The notes: a model not told the origin generated them from the sequence alone. Shown: positions 43,798-51,589, counted from the first letter of the stretch. The stretch: 64,000 bases of DNA from JBNLBS01 sp050303415 (GCA_050303415.1 JBNLBS010000005.1:1-64000), one strand, 5' to 3'. Program-made: numbers and translations.

Positions 43798-44751
43798 ATG
43801 AAAAAAATAATATCGCTGTTGGTGTTTGCCTTTGCTGTTAATGCTCATGGAAAAGAGCAGAGTATCGCTGGTGAAGTAAGTGAAGCTTACTTAAAAGAAA
43901 TAGTAGAAATGTTATCAGTTAGTATCGGGCCTAGGAACTTCGAGTTTCATTCCAATCTCGTTCGTACGTCGGAATATATTCAACTCAAACTAGTGCAGCA
44001 GGGATACAAGGTTTTTACTCAAGACTTTCCCGTTAATGGTAAGCATGTAAACAATGTACTAGCGTCAATTGGTCCCGAAGGAAAAGGAACAATAGTTGTT
44101 GGCGCACACTACGACACCTATGGGGATCAGCCTGGTGCTGATGATAATGCATCCGGAGTAGCTGGCTTGTTAGCACTTGCAAAATTATTGAAAAACAACG
44201 AGAGTATGCTAAACAAGAAAGTAGAATTGGTGGCGTATACGTTGGAGGAGCCCCCGTTCTTTAGAACAGTAGGCATGGGAAGTTACGTACATGCAAAAGG
44301 CCTCAAGGATCGAGACGAAGATGTGGTAGGTATGATTTCCCTCGAGATGATTGGTTATTTTACCGAAGAGCCGGATTCTCAAACTTACCCGATAGGTTTA
44401 ATGAAGTTGTGGTACCCATCGGAAGGTGATTTTATTGGTGTAATAAGCAACTATTCAAGCTCAGAACTAAAATCCGCAGTAAGTGTTTCGATGAAAAAGT
44501 CAGGTATTAAAGTGGAAAGCCTTTCTGCACCCTCTTGGTTAGTTGGTGTGGATTTTTCCGATCATAAGAACTATTGGAAGTTTGGTTATCAAGCTGTGAT
44601 GGTCACGGATACGTCATTTTATCGAAATGAGAATTATCATCAGAAAACAGATGTCGTGGATACTTTAAACTTTGCGCAAATGAAGAAAGTTGTTGAAGGT
44701 GTTTACCATGCGGTTGTGGATTTACCAAATTCCCTGAATGCTAACAAATGA
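43798..44751 (+). CDS. secreted M28-family aminopeptidase
   Basis: 317 aa with a signal peptide (about 1-18, 'AFAVNAHG'). The co-catalytic zinc site of M28 peptidases is complete: 'GAHYDT' (His), 'GADDNASG' (Asp), 'TLEEPPF' (catalytic Glu-Glu), 'SLEMIGY' and 'NYHQKTD' (last His). It probably acts on periplasmic or external peptides. The stop sits at the left arm of a well-formed attC, and an attC core precedes the start, so the gene lies in a complete cassette of about 1.08 kb. Confidence 0.9.
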   Translation: MKKIISLLVFAFAVNAHGKEQSIAGEVSEAYLKEIVEMLSVSIGPRNFEFHSNLVRTSEYIQLKLVQQGYKVFTQDFPVNGKHVNNVLASIGPEGKGTIVVGAHYDTYGDQPGADDNASGVAGLLALAKLLKNNESMLNKKVELVAYTLEEPPFFRTVGMGSYVHAKGLKDRDEDVVGMISLEMIGYFTEEPDSQTYPIGLMKLWYPSEGDFIGVISNYSSSELKSAVSVSMKKSGIKVESLSAPSWLVGVDFSDHKNYWKFGYQAVMVTDTSFYRNENYHQKTDVVDTLNFAQMKKVVEGVYHAVVDLPNSLNANK

Positions 44752-44860
44752 ATGGAGCGGACGGCCAACCGCGGGCTTTCTTTTGTGCTTAAGCGCTTCG
44801 CTATTTTAGCACAAAAACCAGCCCGCTAATGGTCGTCCGCAGCTCATTCAGGCGTTAGGT
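44739..44860 (+). other. attC site (122 bp)
   Basis: Bounded by TGCTAAC (44739-44745) and GTTAGGT (44854-44860). The outer arms TGAATGGAGCGGACG and CGTCCGCAGCTCATTCA pair with one bulge, and inner arms CGCGGGCT/AGCCCGC and TTTTGTGCT/AGCACAAAA extend the cruciform. The clearest attC in the window. Confidence 0.88.
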
Positions 44861-44877
44861 GACCGAGATCGGGATCT

Positions 44878-44892
44878 GCCTTACATTTCACA
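44878..44892. repeat. REP-like half-site
   Basis: GCCTTACATTTCAC, the left arm of the REP-like palindrome, lies just inside the cassette following attC 44739-44860. Confidence 0.45.
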
Positions 44893-44969
44893 CTAGAATA
44901 AAACTATTTGATTTTTAATTTGCTTCTCATATTATCAAAATGAACTAATTAGTTAGAGTAGAGAAGTGT

Positions 44970-45041
44970 ATGAAAACGGGAAACTTTGGTATATACCGTA
45001 CCGAGGGAAGAATCGATGATGAAATTCACATTAAGCTCTAA
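44970..45041 (+). CDS. 23-residue open frame in a short cassette
   Basis: ATG at 44970 after GAGAAG; it reads MKTGNFGIYRTEGRIDDEIHIKL and its TAA overlaps an attC core (CTCTAAC). It fills the only coding space in a ~280-bp cassette (44861-45140). It may be a degraded gene end, not a functional peptide. Confidence 0.3.
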   Translation: MKTGNFGIYRTEGRIDDEIHIKL

Positions 45042-45140
45042 CCATCATTTAAACTCGAACCTACCTCGGCGAGGTTTCGTTTGTGTCGATTGCCACAAGC
45101 CTCACACCGTGCCGGTGGTCCGGTTAAGTGAGCGTTATGC
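45036..45140 (+). other. attC site (105 bp)
   Basis: Bounded by CTCTAAC (45036-45042) and GTTATGC (45134-45140). The left arm CATCATTTAAACTCGAACC mirrors GGTCCGGTTAAGTGAGC. The VOC gene begins 16 bp after the core with an AAGGAG site. Confidence 0.7.
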
Positions 45141-45155
45141 ATTAAGGAGAGTTAT

Positions 45156-45515
45156 ATGAAAGAAACGGGAAAAATCAATTATGTTGAAATACCTTCAACA
45201 AATATTGAAGCTACAAAGAAGTTCTTTACTGATGCTTTCGATTGGTCTTTTATTGATTATGGCCCTGAATACGTTGCAATCGAAAATGCAGGATTAGATG
45301 GCGGATTTTTTAAATCAGACCAATGTGCAGTTACTACAAATGGTAGTGTTCTGATTGTGCTCTATAGTAAAAACCTTGAACAAACTTTAGAGCAAGTACA
45401 ATCAGCCGGAGGAAAAATCATAAAAGATATATTCTCCTTCCCTGGAGGTCGTCGCTTCCATTTCAGTGACCCTTGCGGTAATGAATTTGCGGTCTGGTCT
45501 GACCCAAGTGCATAA
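45156..45515 (+). CDS. VOC (glyoxalase/bleomycin resistance) family protein
   Basis: 119 aa of the vicinal-oxygen-chelate fold: 'INYVEIPSTNIEATKKFFTDAFDW' opens the first beta-alpha-beta module and 'GGRRFHFSDPCGNEFAVW' closes the second. Metal ligands are not obvious and the substrate is unknown. AAGGAG precedes the ATG by 6 nt. The stop codon lies inside a GCATAAC attC core. VOC genes are common integron cassette cargo. Confidence 0.9.
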   Translation: MKETGKINYVEIPSTNIEATKKFFTDAFDWSFIDYGPEYVAIENAGLDGGFFKSDQCAVTTNGSVLIVLYSKNLEQTLEQVQSAGGKIIKDIFSFPGGRRFHFSDPCGNEFAVWSDPSA

Positions 45516-45545
45516 CGAAGCGGTCAAGTTCACTCGGCCCGCAAA
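45510..45545 (+). other. attC left half (truncated site)
   Basis: GCATAAC-GAAGCGGTCAAGTTCACTCGG is the left core and arm of an attC. The expected right arm (CCGAGTGAACTTGACCGCTTC-GTTATGC type) does not follow; REP-like DNA begins within ~30 bp. Confidence 0.55.
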
Positions 45546-45570
45546 AGACTAAGGCAACATGATAGGTATT

Positions 45571-45586
45571 TCAAATGTAAGGCCTG
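45571..45586. repeat. REP-like half-site
   Basis: AAATGTAAGGCCTGA, the right arm of the REP-like palindrome, lies immediately after the truncated attC. Confidence 0.45.
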
Positions 45587-45778
45587 ATACCTCCCTCGCC
45601 TGTGTGCCAATAAAATTTAACCAATCCCAAAACGACTGGTTTGTTGAAGAAAGCCAGCCCCCATTGCTTAACTTTCCGCCTCATAAACTTCATAAAACCA
45701 TCAATAAATGAAATTAATCATACTTTTCCCGAGTGCACGCGTACAATGGTTTTCTCTTATCCTAAAAAAGAGTAAAAA

Positions 45779-46168
45779 ATGAAAATATTAAGCTTTGTAG
45801 CTATTTTAGTAGGAATGTCGACATTCGCAGGAATTGTATACGCAGATATTCCTTTTCAGTCGGATAAAGAGATATTAGGCAGTTGGAAGCTTGAGTCGAC
45901 CAAACAATCCGCTAATAGCGGTGACATAATTCCAAGGGAAGATACTTGGACATTCAACAATGGCACAGTGACGATTTCCAATATTCCTCGCGATGGAGGT
46001 TATTACGATCAAGCCCCGGTCAAATACGTTATTGAGGACGGAAAATTAAAAGTTTCAGTGCTCGGTAGAGCCGGGAAATTCGATATCTATTCTTTGCAGG
46101 AAAGGAATGAGAATAATATGGTTTTGAAAGCTAAATATGGAACCATTTACAATTTTGTAAAAAAATAA
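45779..46168 (+). CDS. small secreted lipocalin-like protein
   Basis: 129 aa with a signal peptide (about 1-22, ending 'VYA'). 'ILGSWKLESTKQSANSGDIIPREDTWTFNNGTVTI' has the 'G.W.L.....(W/F)TF..G.....' pattern of lipocalin-like beta-barrel domains, continuing to 'YVIEDGKLKV' and 'KYGTIYNFVKK'. Function unknown. It lies between REP-like repeats downstream of the cassette run and has no attC of its own. Confidence 0.6.
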   Translation: MKILSFVAILVGMSTFAGIVYADIPFQSDKEILGSWKLESTKQSANSGDIIPREDTWTFNNGTVTISNIPRDGGYYDQAPVKYVIEDGKLKVSVLGRAGKFDIYSLQERNENNMVLKAKYGTIYNFVKK

Positions 46169-46479
46169 GTCTCAACACTGTAGTGAATTAATCCAAAAAA
46201 CAGGGTCGCGTCTTACATTTTCTTATTAATATCAAAACAGCTTGTTTTTTATAAAAAAGTGAATTGTAAGTCTTGGCTCTGATTTTCCAGCTGTACATTC
46301 CGTCTAAAGGCCTGATACGAATCAGTCATCATCATTGGCTTCATCCGAGTGTAAATTGTAAGAACAGATCCCGTTTTGCAGCAGTCCAATTGTGCTAAAT
46401 TAACTCGATTCTGCCTTTCATTAAGGCATACTCCGCAACAAGAACGTTAAACGGTATAAATCATAAAGAGGGCTCATAA
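46169..46479. other. repeat-rich intergenic region
   Basis: 311 bp containing a full REP-like palindrome (46210-46272: CTTACATTTTC ... GAATTGTAAG), further scraps of the same family (AAAGGCCTGATAC near 46304, TTGTAAGAACAGATCCCG near 46357) and a GTTAAAC core-like motif at 46446-46452. No gene. Confidence 0.55.
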
Positions 46480-46830
46480 ATGGGATACTATTTCGTTAAA
46501 ATAGCCGTAACAACCGTATTAATTGTTCTTATATCTGAAGTTGCAAAAAGAAGTTCGTTTATGGCAGCCATTTTAGCATCAATCCCATTGATATCGGTGC
46601 TCGCCATGTTTTGGTTGTATTTTGATACAAAAGATACGGATAAAGTAAGTGACCTTGCATCAAGTGTATTTTGGTTGGTCATCCCATCTTTGGCGTTATT
46701 TGTGTCACTGCCAATTTTTCTGAAAAATGGGATCAATTTTTATGTAAGCATCAGTGTTTCCATTGCTATCACTGTATTTTGCTATTGGGTCATGGTTTTG
46801 CTGTTAAATCATTTTGGCATTAAGTTATAA
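46480..46830 (+). CDS. DUF3147 family small membrane protein
   Basis: 116 aa with four hydrophobic helices (about 3-20, 28-48, 62-82, 88-110), matching DUF3147 proteins ('KIAVTTVLIVLISEVAKRSSFMAAILASIPLISVLAM'). Function unknown. A GTTAAAC motif lies 28 bp upstream and GTATAAC 6 bp downstream, both resembling integron cores, so it may be the last cassette of the region. Confidence 0.8.
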   Translation: MGYYFVKIAVTTVLIVLISEVAKRSSFMAAILASIPLISVLAMFWLYFDTKDTDKVSDLASSVFWLVIPSLALFVSLPIFLKNGINFYVSISVSIAITVFCYWVMVLLLNHFGIKL

Positions 46831-46866
46831 CTACCGTATAACAAGGTAAAATTGTAATCCCCAAAA

Positions 46867-46895
46867 AAACCGGCTACCTAAGCAGGTAGCCGGTT
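46867..46895. terminator. strong intrinsic terminator
   Basis: AACCGGCTACCT and AGGTAGCCGGTT arms with a 3-4-nt loop have T7 on the minus strand. It ends the MVL-domain gene and marks the end of the cassette region. Confidence 0.85.
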
Positions 46896-46914
46896 CCGTA
46901 CAAACGTTTAGACT

Positions 46915-48522
46915 CTAATCTTTTACAACACAGCCGCACACAGACATGACACCCGGCTCAGTTGTTGTCCATTGGCCATTCCATTTACCGCTGGCTTTAT
47001 CACAGACATTGGGACAAATCTGCTTGGCAGCGTTGTTGCTAAAGATAGGCCCGGCTTTAACATCGCCAATTTGCTGGGCGCGACCAAACAGGTGACTCAT
47101 ATCGCCCTGATAAGAAGCCGTCGGTGGCTGATGACAGGAAAAGCAATCCTGCTGGGTCCAGGTTTCTGCTGATTTTCCCTGGCCGGTGGTTAAGGAAATA
47201 CCTTTCTGCATCCATGTTTCCATGGTTGTGTTCGCCAAATGCGTGGTGCCGGCAATGGTCATGGTATTCTCACCGGTAGGCGCCGGGTTTGTACAGCTAG
47301 AGCCCAATGACCCGACTCCCGGACCGGTGCCGTCATACAAATTAAAACACCCGATCAATGGGGTTACCTGGCCGAAGGCTGCACCCCATGAGCCCCATTC
47401 GGCGCCGATTAACTGATAGTTTTTCCATTTATTGCTCAATGTAGCCTGTACATTGCTGTTCAGACATGAAGTCACTGCCAGGTCACTGCTGGCTGAATCA
47501 CAGTTCACGGCAGGCGGTAATTGATCGCTACGGCAGACATTGATCGAAACCCAGGTTTTATTATCGCCTGAAGGATTCGGGTTGGTTAAACACAAAGGAC
47601 TCTCGACACCCGTTTGGGGGATGGAACAGTCCGTACCTTTGCCTCCCGCTTCAGTGTAACTGTCGTAGTTAAACAGGTTCCAGCCTGTCGTCAAGCCTGA
47701 CGGATTTTTCTGAATCGGGTTACTGCCGCCAGCCTGACAGTCCGGTGCATTGGCGATATGTTCAAACGAGGCCCATACCATTTCCCCATGGTTAGGCGTT
47801 TTTTGTACCAGGTGCAAACCGATCAACCCCCACCAGGTCCCGCCGCTATCCTGTTCACAGTGCATAATATCGGCTGGGCAGCTGGCTTGATTGCTACCGT
47901 AATTTCTCCAGGAGGTTTTAATTTCCATGACCGACTTTTTCGATTTTTTTTCTGTCGGCGGCAACCAAATAGCGCTGGCAGACTGGTTATTGTTTTTATA
48001 ATCAGCGACAGCTTTATTGATTGCTTCTGTTGTATACATGCCATGATCGGCTATGTAATTGACAAAATCTTCGTTGACACGAATATCATAGGTTACCGTG
48101 TTACCGTTTACGTCTAACAAATGAAAGGCATCACCGGCTTGAAGATGGTTTCTGTTACTCTGCATCTGTGCCGCCTGTAACGGTGCATATTGACCGCTCC
48201 AAACCGATTTACCTGATTCCGGTAAGGCCTTATACCAAGGAGCAAAACTCATGAACCTTGGGTGTCCGTTGCCATCGTCCCCGGTCAAATAGAGAAAATT
48301 ATTCCAGGAAAACTGATCAATATCACAGCTTGTCGCAGCAACCTGGCCTGTAACCGTCGGCACTTCACCCCAGAGTGAGTCTCCATTCACGGTACTGCCG
48401 TTTACAGTGCTTGTTGTACAAGCCGAAGCATTGGCTTCAGCAATGAATGATATAGGTGACAGCATAGCTATAACACCTACAATCATGGGCTTTAACAGCC
48501 ACTGAGACTTCTTTTTTTTCAT
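46915..48522 (-). CDS. secreted protein with CxxCH motif and C-terminal MVL lectin-like domain
   Basis: 535 aa with a signal peptide (about 1-32, ending 'ANASA'). Residues 33-460 are Trp/Asn/Gly-rich with many Cys residues, and I do not recognise a family. Near residue 465, 'WTQQDCFSCHQPP' is a CxxCH, the covalent heme c attachment motif. The last ~45 residues ('AGPIFSNNAAKQICPNVC...WNGQWTT..PGVMSVCGC') match the mannan-binding lectin domain of Microcystis MVL. It is exported, possibly redox-active and glycan-binding. A GC-rich, structured-looking segment lies in its leader. It follows the sqr-like gene on the same strand. Confidence 0.75.
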   Translation of the reverse strand: MKKKKSQWLLKPMIVGVIAMLSPISFIAEANASACTTSTVNGSTVNGDSLWGEVPTVTGQVAATSCDIDQFSWNNFLYLTGDDGNGHPRFMSFAPWYKALPESGKSVWSGQYAPLQAAQMQSNRNHLQAGDAFHLLDVNGNTVTYDIRVNEDFVNYIADHGMYTTEAINKAVADYKNNNQSASAIWLPPTEKKSKKSVMEIKTSWRNYGSNQASCPADIMHCEQDSGGTWWGLIGLHLVQKTPNHGEMVWASFEHIANAPDCQAGGSNPIQKNPSGLTTGWNLFNYDSYTEAGGKGTDCSIPQTGVESPLCLTNPNPSGDNKTWVSINVCRSDQLPPAVNCDSASSDLAVTSCLNSNVQATLSNKWKNYQLIGAEWGSWGAAFGQVTPLIGCFNLYDGTGPGVGSLGSSCTNPAPTGENTMTIAGTTHLANTTMETWMQKGISLTTGQGKSAETWTQQDCFSCHQPPTASYQGDMSHLFGRAQQIGDVKAGPIFSNNAAKQICPNVCDKASGKWNGQWTTTEPGVMSVCGCVVKD

Positions 48523-48847
48523 AGTTATTTCCTTGTCTACGTTATTCTAAGATAATAATTTGCACTGACACAGATGGAACAAAACCCAAACCAAGCCGCA
48601 TCCAGATACAAATCGGCTGGATATAAAAAAACTTAAATTTTTTTAGTGCAGGTAGAAACAAAGCAATATTACTTAATTCAGCCGCATATTAAGATACCGC
48701 ACCGAACAACGCAGTTTTTCTATGAGTACTTTATCGTGTCATCGGATAGCCTGGGAAGCCGCCTCTACCTTAGGCTTTGAGCCTGTTGGAAGACGGTCTC
48801 CCTGCTTCGTCAGCCAAGCTACGGATATTTACTTGACTGGTCAGACT
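48523..48847. other. leader region of the MVL-domain gene
   Basis: 325 bp with no gene. It holds the palindrome after the sqr stop (AGACTTCAGTCT, 48843-48854, overlapping the stop), a GC-rich segment (48735-48825, separate entry) and an AT-rich stretch with an ATCCAG/CTGGAT hairpin (about 48600-48625). Confidence 0.5.
48735..48825 (-). ncRNA. candidate structured RNA in the leader
   Basis: 80 bp here (48741-48820) are 46/80 G+C while flanks are AT-rich. On the minus strand AGGCT-CAA-AGCCT is a tight hairpin, GGGA and TCCC arms and AGCCT...AGGCT arms can also pair, and the pieces CAGGGAGACC, CAAAGCC and CCGATG recall GEMM (c-di-GMP-I) riboswitches. The full GEMM consensus is not met. It may be a riboswitch, sRNA or other structured leader. 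Confidence 0.35.
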
Positions 48848-50119
48848 TCAGTCTTTAAGGCGTTCCACACCAAATGTTTTCAGAATAAAACGTTCGTAAA
48901 ACGGTTCACTGATACCTTTTCTGACCTTCCGTATAAAATATTTTTCATAGGCAATTTTCGCCAAGTGCACCCATTTACCTCGCGAAGCCCATTGCACATT
49001 ACGCGGCGGAATTTGCGGTTTGGCCAAGAAGGCAATACCGGTGTCGCCTAAATCGGCTAAACACAGTGCATTCCAGCTGCCCTTTTCTTCCGGCTCTTTG
49101 CCGTCAAGTTCGGCACGGATATTATGTGCGGTCGCGGTGACCATGGATTCTATCATGTAGCCTGTTTTAGGTGTCCCGGTCGGGACAGGCGTTTGTTCGA
49201 CCGGTGGAATGGCGATACAAACACCGACCGAGTAGATGTTCTTGAAGGTCGGATTGCGTTGATTTTCGTCGACAATGACAAAGCCGCGCGGATTGACCAG
49301 GTTTTCGATACCGAATACGGCATCAACCCCTTTAAACGCCGGTAACATCATGCTGTGTTTGAACGGTAATTCATGTTTCTTTTTCTCGTTACCGTCTTCA
49401 TCGACTTCGGTAACGTACATCATACCGTCCTCTATTTTGTCGACCTTGGCATTACAGATCCAGTTAATGCTTTTATCGCGTAATTCGCTTTCCAGCATGC
49501 CTTTAGTATCGCCGACACCGCCCAAGCCTAAATGGCCAATGTACGGTTCGGACGTGACATAGGTCATTTTTACCTTGTCGCGGATTTTACGCTTACGCAA
49601 GTCGGATTCGGCAATAAACATATATTCGTAAGCCGGACCGAAACAGGATGCGCCTTGTACCGCACCGATGATGACTGGCCCGGGATCGGCTACGAATTTA
49701 TCCCAGAATTCACCGGATTCTCCGGCATGATCAACATGGCAGACCGATTGCGTATGCCCGTTCGGGCCTAGGCCCGGAACTTCATCGAACGCCAGTTTCG
49801 GACCGGTGGCGATGATCAGATAATCGTAATCGAGACTCGAACCATCGGCTAATGTCAGCTGGTTCTTGTCCGGATGAACCCGGGTGACTTGCTGCTGAAC
49901 AAAACCGATTTTCTTCTTCTTGAACATCGGTGCCAATTCAACTTTGATATCTTCAGGTTTGCGCCAATTGACGGCGACCCATGGATTGGAGGGTACAAAA
50001 TGGAAAGTCGGGGTGTCGGCAACAACGACAACCTCATCTTCTTTTCGGGCATTTTCTTTCATTTCCAATGCCATGGGAATGCCGCCGATACCGGCACCGA
50101 TGATTACTATTTTTGCCAT
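48848..50119 (-). CDS. sqr: sulfide:quinone oxidoreductase-like flavoprotein
   Basis: 423 aa from the ATG at 50119 (GAGGAG 7 nt upstream; the TTG five codons earlier overlaps that site). It has an FAD-binding Rossmann start ('AKIVIIGAGIGGIPMALEM'), a second dinucleotide motif near 'YLIIATGPKL', and Cys residues in 'SVCHVDH', 'GASCFGPAYEY' and 'SVGVCIAI', positions expected for the redox-active cysteines of sulfide:quinone oxidoreductases. A C-terminal amphipathic part would attach it to the membrane. It would oxidise sulfide and reduce quinone. It follows cydABX on the same strand, separated by a hairpin. Confidence 0.82.
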   Translation of the reverse strand: MAKIVIIGAGIGGIPMALEMKENARKEDEVVVVADTPTFHFVPSNPWVAVNWRKPEDIKVELAPMFKKKKIGFVQQQVTRVHPDKNQLTLADGSSLDYDYLIIATGPKLAFDEVPGLGPNGHTQSVCHVDHAGESGEFWDKFVADPGPVIIGAVQGASCFGPAYEYMFIAESDLRKRKIRDKVKMTYVTSEPYIGHLGLGGVGDTKGMLESELRDKSINWICNAKVDKIEDGMMYVTEVDEDGNEKKKHELPFKHSMMLPAFKGVDAVFGIENLVNPRGFVIVDENQRNPTFKNIYSVGVCIAIPPVEQTPVPTGTPKTGYMIESMVTATAHNIRAELDGKEPEEKGSWNALCLADLGDTGIAFLAKPQIPPRNVQWASRGKWVHLAKIAYEKYFIRKVRKGISEPFYERFILKTFGVERLKD

Positions 50120-50217
50120 GTTAATTCTCCTCAATATTTTTTTATTGCCTTGCGGGGGCTAGGCTCCCTAACCGGAGGTTGGAAACCGACTAAACAATGT
50201 AAACTGAGTGAGGTAAA

Positions 50218-50246
50218 GAACATCAGCAAAAGGCTGATGTTCTTTG
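50218..50246 (-). terminator. terminator after cydX
   Basis: GAACATCAGC and GCTGATGTTC arms with an AAAAG loop are followed by TTT on the minus strand. It lies between cydX and the sqr-like gene. Confidence 0.75.
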
Positions 50247-50255
50247 TTGTTCACA

Positions 50256-50426
50256 TTAGCTTACGTCTTCATCCATTGAAGCATTGTTACTGTTTTTCAA
50301 TATATTGCTGCATGACTCGTCAATGCCATGATGGTCGATATCGCAAACCGACTCCAGCCACATGGCATTGATGATGCCGAATGATGCCGCGAAACCGACG
50401 CCTAGTATCCAAGCGAAATACCACAT
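50256..50426 (-). CDS. cydX: cytochrome bd oxidase small subunit CydX (long variant)
   Basis: 56 aa starting 'MWYFAWILGVGFAASFGIINAMWLE', the exact CydX/YbgT signature. CydX is a single-helix subunit that stabilises the hemes of bd oxidase. The start is 11 bp after the cydB stop, with a GGGAGAAAG site. Usual length is ~37; here a ~30-residue hydrophilic tail ('CDIDHHGIDESCSN...') with two Cys and two His is added. Confidence 0.92.
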   Translation of the reverse strand: MWYFAWILGVGFAASFGIINAMWLESVCDIDHHGIDESCSNILKNSNNASMDEDVS

Positions 50427-50437
50427 TTTCTTTCTCC

Positions 50438-51577
50438 CTAATAAAGTGTGTGATTGTCTTTTATCACAGTGTTTTCGGTGATGCTGCCCCAGATTACTTT
50501 ATACACAAAGCGTGTATAGGTGAGTACGATGGGCAGAAATATCAGCGTTATCCAAAAAACCAGGACCAAGGTGTCACGGCTGGAACTGGCATCCCACAGG
50601 GTCAGGCTGGAGCCCGGATCGGTAGCTGAAATCAACAGGAACGGAAACAGGCCAAAACCGACCGTTAACGCGATGCCGGCAATCCCCAGACTGCTGAACC
50701 AGAAGGCGGCCATACGTGATGAGCCTTTGCCCAACAACCAGGCCAGTCCGAAGCCGACAAATGCAACAAGTGGTGCCGACCACATCCAGGGGTAGTTCAG
50801 AAAATGCTGCCACCAGCTTGCACCATCGGCAATCACGGTTTTGTTTAACGGGTTGGACGCCGCATTCGTGTCGGCCATATGGGTAATCTCCGGCCTGTCG
50901 ATGCCTAAAAACACCCATAAGATCAGTATACTCAGCACTGTTATTAACAGCGGCCCTAGAATGTTGATTGCCGTGATCGAACGTTGATGAATGATGCCCT
51001 CGCTACGCCATTTCAAAAACAGGGCGCCGTGGAAAGTGGTCAATAACAGACCTCCTACACCGCAAAGCAGGGCAAAGGGGCTGAGCAAGTCCCAAAACGA
51101 GCCGTGGTAAAATGATCTTAAATCCTGGTCGAATTGAAACGGCAGGCCCAAAATCAGATTACCGACCAAGACGCCCAGCAAAACAGGCGGCAATGTTCCG
51201 CCCAAAAACAGGCACCAGTCCCAAGTACTGCGCCAACGCGGATCTTCTATTTTACTGCGGTAATCAAATCCGGCCGGGCGGAAGAACAGGGCAAACAGCA
51301 CTAACAGCATGGCGACGTACAGTCCGGAAAACAGGGTGGCATAAACCGACGGCCAAATAGCGAACATTGCACCACCTAACAGCACCAGCCAAACCTGGTT
51401 ACCTTCCCAGGTCGCGCCAACCGAATTGATAATTACCCGGCGCTCCAAATCGGTTTTACCGATGATTGGCAATAACGTACAGGTTCCGAAATCAAAGCCC
51501 TCGGTAACAGCAAAGGCAATGCCGACGACGCCGATTAAAAGCCACCAAATCAGGCGTATGGTTTCATAATCAAACAT
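50438..51577 (-). CDS. cydB: cytochrome bd ubiquinol oxidase subunit II
   Basis: CydB is the heme-free partner subunit of the quinol oxidase in the inner membrane. It has 379 aa and about nine helices. 'WWLLIGVVGIAFAVTEGFDFGTCTLLP' (about 11-37) and 'INSVGATWEGNQVWLVLLGGAMFAIWP' (about 50-76, with the proton-channel region) are diagnostic. It lies 12 bp after cydA. Local GC is visibly higher than in the cassette region. Confidence 0.96.
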   Translation of the reverse strand: MFDYETIRLIWWLLIGVVGIAFAVTEGFDFGTCTLLPIIGKTDLERRVIINSVGATWEGNQVWLVLLGGAMFAIWPSVYATLFSGLYVAMLLVLFALFFRPAGFDYRSKIEDPRWRSTWDWCLFLGGTLPPVLLGVLVGNLILGLPFQFDQDLRSFYHGSFWDLLSPFALLCGVGGLLLTTFHGALFLKWRSEGIIHQRSITAINILGPLLITVLSILILWVFLGIDRPEITHMADTNAASNPLNKTVIADGASWWQHFLNYPWMWSAPLVAFVGFGLAWLLGKGSSRMAAFWFSSLGIAGIALTVGFGLFPFLLISATDPGSSLTLWDASSSRDTLVLVFWITLIFLPIVLTYTRFVYKVIWGSITENTVIKDNHTLY

Positions 51578-51589
51578 AACTAATCCTCC

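Noticed and set aside
46399..46452. Full attC before the DUF3147 gene
   Set aside because: A GTTAAAC core is present but the proposed arms (TTAACTCGATTC and AACAAGAAC) pair poorly.
34520..46842. Prophage or conjugative element
   Set aside because: No phage structural, relaxase or type IV secretion genes and no tRNA-flanked integrase; the palindromic sites point to integron cassettes.
47758..48117. Plus-strand open frame of 119 codons inside the MVL-domain gene
   Set aside because: Shadow frame of a clear signal-peptide-bearing gene on the opposite strand.
48735..48825. Definite GEMM c-di-GMP riboswitch
   Set aside because: Short motifs match but the order and the P2/P3 helices of the consensus are not met, so I list it only as a candidate structured RNA.
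48722..49051. Plus-strand open frame of 109 codons
   Set aside because: It runs antisense through the leader and the end of the sqr-like gene and has no recognisable protein features.
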